A stretch of 5,469 bases of DNA, taken from contig CAYIPT010000029.1 in NCBI GenBank assembly GCA_964365465.1, positions 1 through 5,469 of the forward strand. Reading direction: 5' to 3'. This stretch comes from WO2-35-19 sp964365465. GTDB taxonomy: Bacteria > Patescibacteriota > Minisyncoccia > Phycocordibacterales > WO2-35-19. The notes below the pieces were generated by a model that was not told where the DNA came from, did no database searches, and was given only the letters and a program-made list of their open reading frames with translations. The position numbers and the translations under genes are program-made. Positions 3,177-5,469 of the stretch are shown in pieces; the stretch's first letter is position 1; each line of letters starts with the position of its first letter.

Positions 3177-5437
3177 TTAGTTTAGATACGCCTCTTGAAA
3201 CAATTTTTCGCTTCTCGCCTTTTCAAAAAAAGGCGCTGGCCAAAATGCGCCTCAAAAAAGTCGAGAACTTGCTGAGGCATTTTCCCGCCAGATATGGAGA
3301 GGCCGGCGCCGTCAGGGCCATTGAATTTTTGGCGGCCGGAAAAAACGCGGTTGTTTTCGGCAAGATTTCAAAATTAAAAACGGACAAAACTTGGAGATCA
3401 AAGGTGGCCATTTCAACGGCTGAACTGGAAGATTCTACGGGCAAAATAAAAATTATATGGTTTTCTCAGCCCTACATAGCCAAAATGTTTTTTGAAGGAA
3501 TGCTGGTTAGAATAGAAGGCAAGGTCTCTTTATCCCGTAAAGCTCCGCAAAGCGGAGCCACGGGACTTTGTTTTTCAAATCCCAAAATAGAAAGGATTTC
3601 GCAAATGCCGGAAGGCACGAGTGATTTTCTGTTTTCCGATGGAGATAATCATAATCTTTCTCCCGTTTATCCGGAGAGCCGCGGGCTCACTTCAAACTGG
3701 ATTTATCATGCCATTCAAAAAATATTTAAAAGTGGGATTTTGGAAAATTTAACAGATCCCATTCCTCAAGAAATTTTGGAAAAGTATCACCTGCCGTCTC
3801 TCAAAACTGCTTTAATTTGGATACACGCTCCGCGCAAAAAAGAAGACGCCGAAATTGCTAGAAAAAGATTCGCCTTTGAGGAAATATTTTTCATTCAGCT
3901 GGATAGGCAAAAAGAAAAATTTATAGCTCAAAAAGAAAAAGCATTTCCCATTCCAAACAAAAAAGAAGAGAGTCAAAATTTTATAAATTCATTTCCTTTT
4001 TCTCTCACCGAAGCCCAAAACAAATCCATAAAAGCAATACTTGATGACTTCAAAACCGGACATCCCATGTCCCGCCTGCTTGAAGGAGATGTCGGTTCGG
4101 GCAAAACGGCCGTGGCCGCCACTGCCAGTTTTGCTGTTGTTTCCACTCCTCCGCCAGATAGAAAATTCGGAAATCTGCAGGTGGCCTATATGGCGCCAAC
4201 GGAAATTTTAGCCGAACAGCATTTTGAGTCATTTATAGAATATTTTTCAAAATACAAAATACCGGTGGGACTTATTACCGGTAGCGGAGCCAAAAAATTT
4301 CCCTCAAAAATAAGCCAAGGTCGGACCTTTTCCCAAGGGGCACCCTTGAAGAATTTTGCCCCAAAGGGTGCCCCTTTAGGTCCGACCTTGGCTTGGACAA
4401 AAATTTCAAAGCCCCAACTTCTAAAATGGGTAGCCAACGGTGAAATACAAATACTTATAGGCACTCACGCTCTTATTCAAAAAACAGTTAAATTCAAAAA
4501 TTTGGCTTTTATAATTATTGACGAACAGCATAGATTTGGGGTTAAACAAAGAATGCAACTCCGAAGAAAGCATGACATTGCTCCCCATTTGCTTTCAATG
4601 ACCGCCACCCCCATTCCCCGCACTTTGGCTTTGACTATTTTTGGCGACCTTGATTTGTCTTTGCTTGACGAATTGCCGCCGGGACGGCAAATACCGGAAA
4701 CAAAAATTGTCTTGCCCCACGAAAGAGAAGCGGTTTATGAAAAAGTTAGGTCTGAATTAAAAACCGGCAGACAAGTTTTTGTCATCTGTCCCCGTATAAA
4801 CGAACCAGACCCGGCAAAAGAATTGGCTGTAAATGCAAAATCAGTCATGGAAGAAACAAAACGACTTCAGGAAAAAGTATTTCCCGAATTCAAAGTGGGA
4901 ACGATTACGGGGAAAATGAAACCGGCAGAGAAGGAAAGTGTGATGAAAAGATTTAAGGAAGGAAAGATTGAAATATTAGTGGCCACATCAGTGGTTGAAG
5001 TGGGAGTTAATGTGCCAAATGCCACTGCCATGATAATTGAAAATGCCGAAAGATTTGGTTTGGCCCAACTGCATCAACTTCGGGGCAGAATTTTGAGAAG
5101 TTCCCATAAGCCCTATTGTTTTGTTTTTGCCGACTTGCCACGCCAAAGCATTGGCGGAGGCGGAAACAAAACAATCGCTCGTTTGAAGTCATTTGTAAAC
5201 GCTCATAATGGATTTGAACTGGCAGAAAGCGATTTACAACAAAGAGGCGCCGGCGATTTGGCTGGAGCCAAACAGTGGGGCGTTTCTGATTTAGCCATGG
5301 AGGCCTTAAAAAATATAAAAATGGTTGAAGCCGCTCGCCTGGAAGCCCGCTTTCTCATTGAAAAAGATCCCGACTTAAAAAAATATCCCCTGCTCGCCAA
5401 ACATTTCTCTGAAAAAACAGCGGTACATATGGAGTAA
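3173..5437 (+). CDS. recG: ATP-dependent DNA helicase RecG
   Basis: RecG is a superfamily 2 translocase that remodels stalled replication forks and branch-migrates Holliday junctions. The 754-residue chain has an N-terminal helical region with FSPFQKKALAKMRLKKVENL, an OB-fold wedge domain (about 55-160), Walker A GDVGSGKT (305-312, Lys311), motif Ia APTEILAEQH, the DEQH box (450-453), motif III TATPIPRT (477-484), VATSVVEVGVNVPNA (603-617) and motif VI QLHQLRGR (632-639). It ends with the RecG-type segment GFELAESDLQQRGAGDLAG and a DPDLKKYPLL tail. It is longer than E. coli RecG (693 residues), largely because of three in-frame palindromic inserts at residues 121-131, 381-407 and about 656-665. 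Motif VI continues ILRSS where the family usually has VGRG/S, so a conserved Gly is Leu641. The start overlaps the preceding stop (ATGA), and no Shine-Dalgarno is visible. Confidence 0.97.
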   Translation: MISLDTPLETIFRFSPFQKKALAKMRLKKVENLLRHFPARYGEAGAVRAIEFLAAGKNAVVFGKISKLKTDKTWRSKVAISTAELEDSTGKIKIIWFSQPYIAKMFFEGMLVRIEGKVSLSRKAPQSGATGLCFSNPKIERISQMPEGTSDFLFSDGDNHNLSPVYPESRGLTSNWIYHAIQKIFKSGILENLTDPIPQEILEKYHLPSLKTALIWIHAPRKKEDAEIARKRFAFEEIFFIQLDRQKEKFIAQKEKAFPIPNKKEESQNFINSFPFSLTEAQNKSIKAILDDFKTGHPMSRLLEGDVGSGKTAVAATASFAVVSTPPPDRKFGNLQVAYMAPTEILAEQHFESFIEYFSKYKIPVGLITGSGAKKFPSKISQGRTFSQGAPLKNFAPKGAPLGPTLAWTKISKPQLLKWVANGEIQILIGTHALIQKTVKFKNLAFIIIDEQHRFGVKQRMQLRRKHDIAPHLLSMTATPIPRTLALTIFGDLDLSLLDELPPGRQIPETKIVLPHEREAVYEKVRSELKTGRQVFVICPRINEPDPAKELAVNAKSVMEETKRLQEKVFPEFKVGTITGKMKPAEKESVMKRFKEGKIEILVATSVVEVGVNVPNATAMIIENAERFGLAQLHQLRGRILRSSHKPYCFVFADLPRQSIGGGGNKTIARLKSFVNAHNGFELAESDLQQRGAGDLAGAKQWGVSDLAMEALKNIKMVEAARLEARFLIEKDPDLKKYPLLAKHFSEKTAVHME
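3533..3565. repeat. 33-bp palindromic element inside the recG OB/wedge region
   Basis: GCTCCGC (3542-3548), loop AAA, GCGGAGC (3552-3558) is a perfect stem, enclosed by a second perfect stem TCCCGT (3533-3538) / ACGGGA (3560-3565). The element is exactly 11 codons in phase with recG (residues 121-131, SRKAPQSGATG). It falls where RecG proteins usually have a short turn between strands of the OB fold, so it looks like an in-frame insertion that keeps the protein readable. Confidence 0.72.
4312..4394. repeat. 83-nt two-stem palindromic element inserted in frame in recG
   Basis: The outer arms AAGCCAAGGTCGGACCT (4312-4328) and 4378-4394 are a perfect 17-base inverted repeat. The inner arms AAGGGGCACCCTT (4335-4347) and AAGGGTGCCCCTT (4364-4376) are a perfect 13-base inverted repeat. 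The loop is 16 bases and the stems are separated by six bases on one side and one on the other. It encodes residues 381-407 of RecG, low-complexity sequence rich in Gly, Ala, Pro and Leu (QGAPL and KGAPL both occur). It lies between motif Ia and the conserved LLKWVANGEIQILIGTHALIQ segment, where E. coli RecG has a much shorter linker. Confidence 0.85.
5137..5165. repeat. Palindromic element in recG related to the tRNA-adjacent repeat
   Basis: CGCCAA (5141-5146), loop AGCA, TTGGCG (5151-5156) forms a perfect stem, extended by GCC/GGC (5137-5139 with 5159-5161) across a small bulge. The 29 bases align with 1857-1884 at 23 of 29 columns with one gap, including the shared ends GCCACGC and GGCGGAA. 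It encodes about PRQSIGGGGN (656-665), a glycine-rich loop after motif VI where other RecG proteins run straight into the T-x-x-R-L segment (here KTIARL). Confidence 0.68.
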
Positions 5438-5469
5438 ATTGAAATTTGATGCGATTTATATTATCCTAA

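Noticed and set aside
4186..4464. Minus-strand 92-residue frame inside recG
   Set aside because: It is a shadow of recG, kept open partly because the 83-nt palindrome reads similarly on both strands; it has no independent start context.
5449..5469. Start of a gene after recG
   Set aside because: The ATG at 5449 leads to only six codons before TAA, and no ribosome site or coding signal is visible in the last 32 bases.

Overview
The window looks like chromosomal DNA from an AT-rich bacterium with a compact genome. The best guess is Candidatus Patescibacteria (CPR), probably a parcubacterial lineage. This rests on four things: tightly packed genes joined by 4-base ATGA overlaps, almost no Shine-Dalgarno sequences, a tRNA without an encoded CCA end, and a RecG whose inter-motif segments resemble those I associate with that group (recalled family knowledge, not a search result). 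TGA is used as a stop at several gene junctions, so a code with TGA reassigned is unlikely.

Layout. Positions 65-1480, minus strand, hold a three-gene cassette: a small protein with a C-terminal membrane helix whose reading frame is broken at a run of seven A, then a nucleoside 2-deoxyribosyltransferase-like protein, then a multi-helix membrane protein. Restoring the frame of the first gene makes both junctions ATGA overlaps. Next are a GIY-YIG nuclease-family gene (1556-1795, minus) and tRNA-Ser(GCU) (1880-1967, minus), embedded in short palindromic repeats. A plus-strand operon runs from 2158 to 5437: a Fic-family AMP-transferase-like protein, a previously uncounted 43-residue membrane peptide (3045-3176) and RecG helicase. 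All three are linked by ATGA overlaps and driven by a near-consensus promoter that appears to give a leaderless transcript.

The most unusual signal is a set of palindromic elements. Three lie inside recG without breaking the frame: a 33-bp hairpin, an 83-nt two-stem palindrome and a 29-nt element. The last is clearly related to the hairpin abutting the tRNA-Ser 3' end. A further diverged pair lies in opposite orientation on either side of the GIY-YIG/tRNA block. This resembles the Rickettsia palindromic elements that insert in frame into protein genes, here in what is probably a CPR genome. Other leads are the possible programmed frameshift at the A7 run and three evenly spaced CGTTAAAA motifs at the fic promoter.
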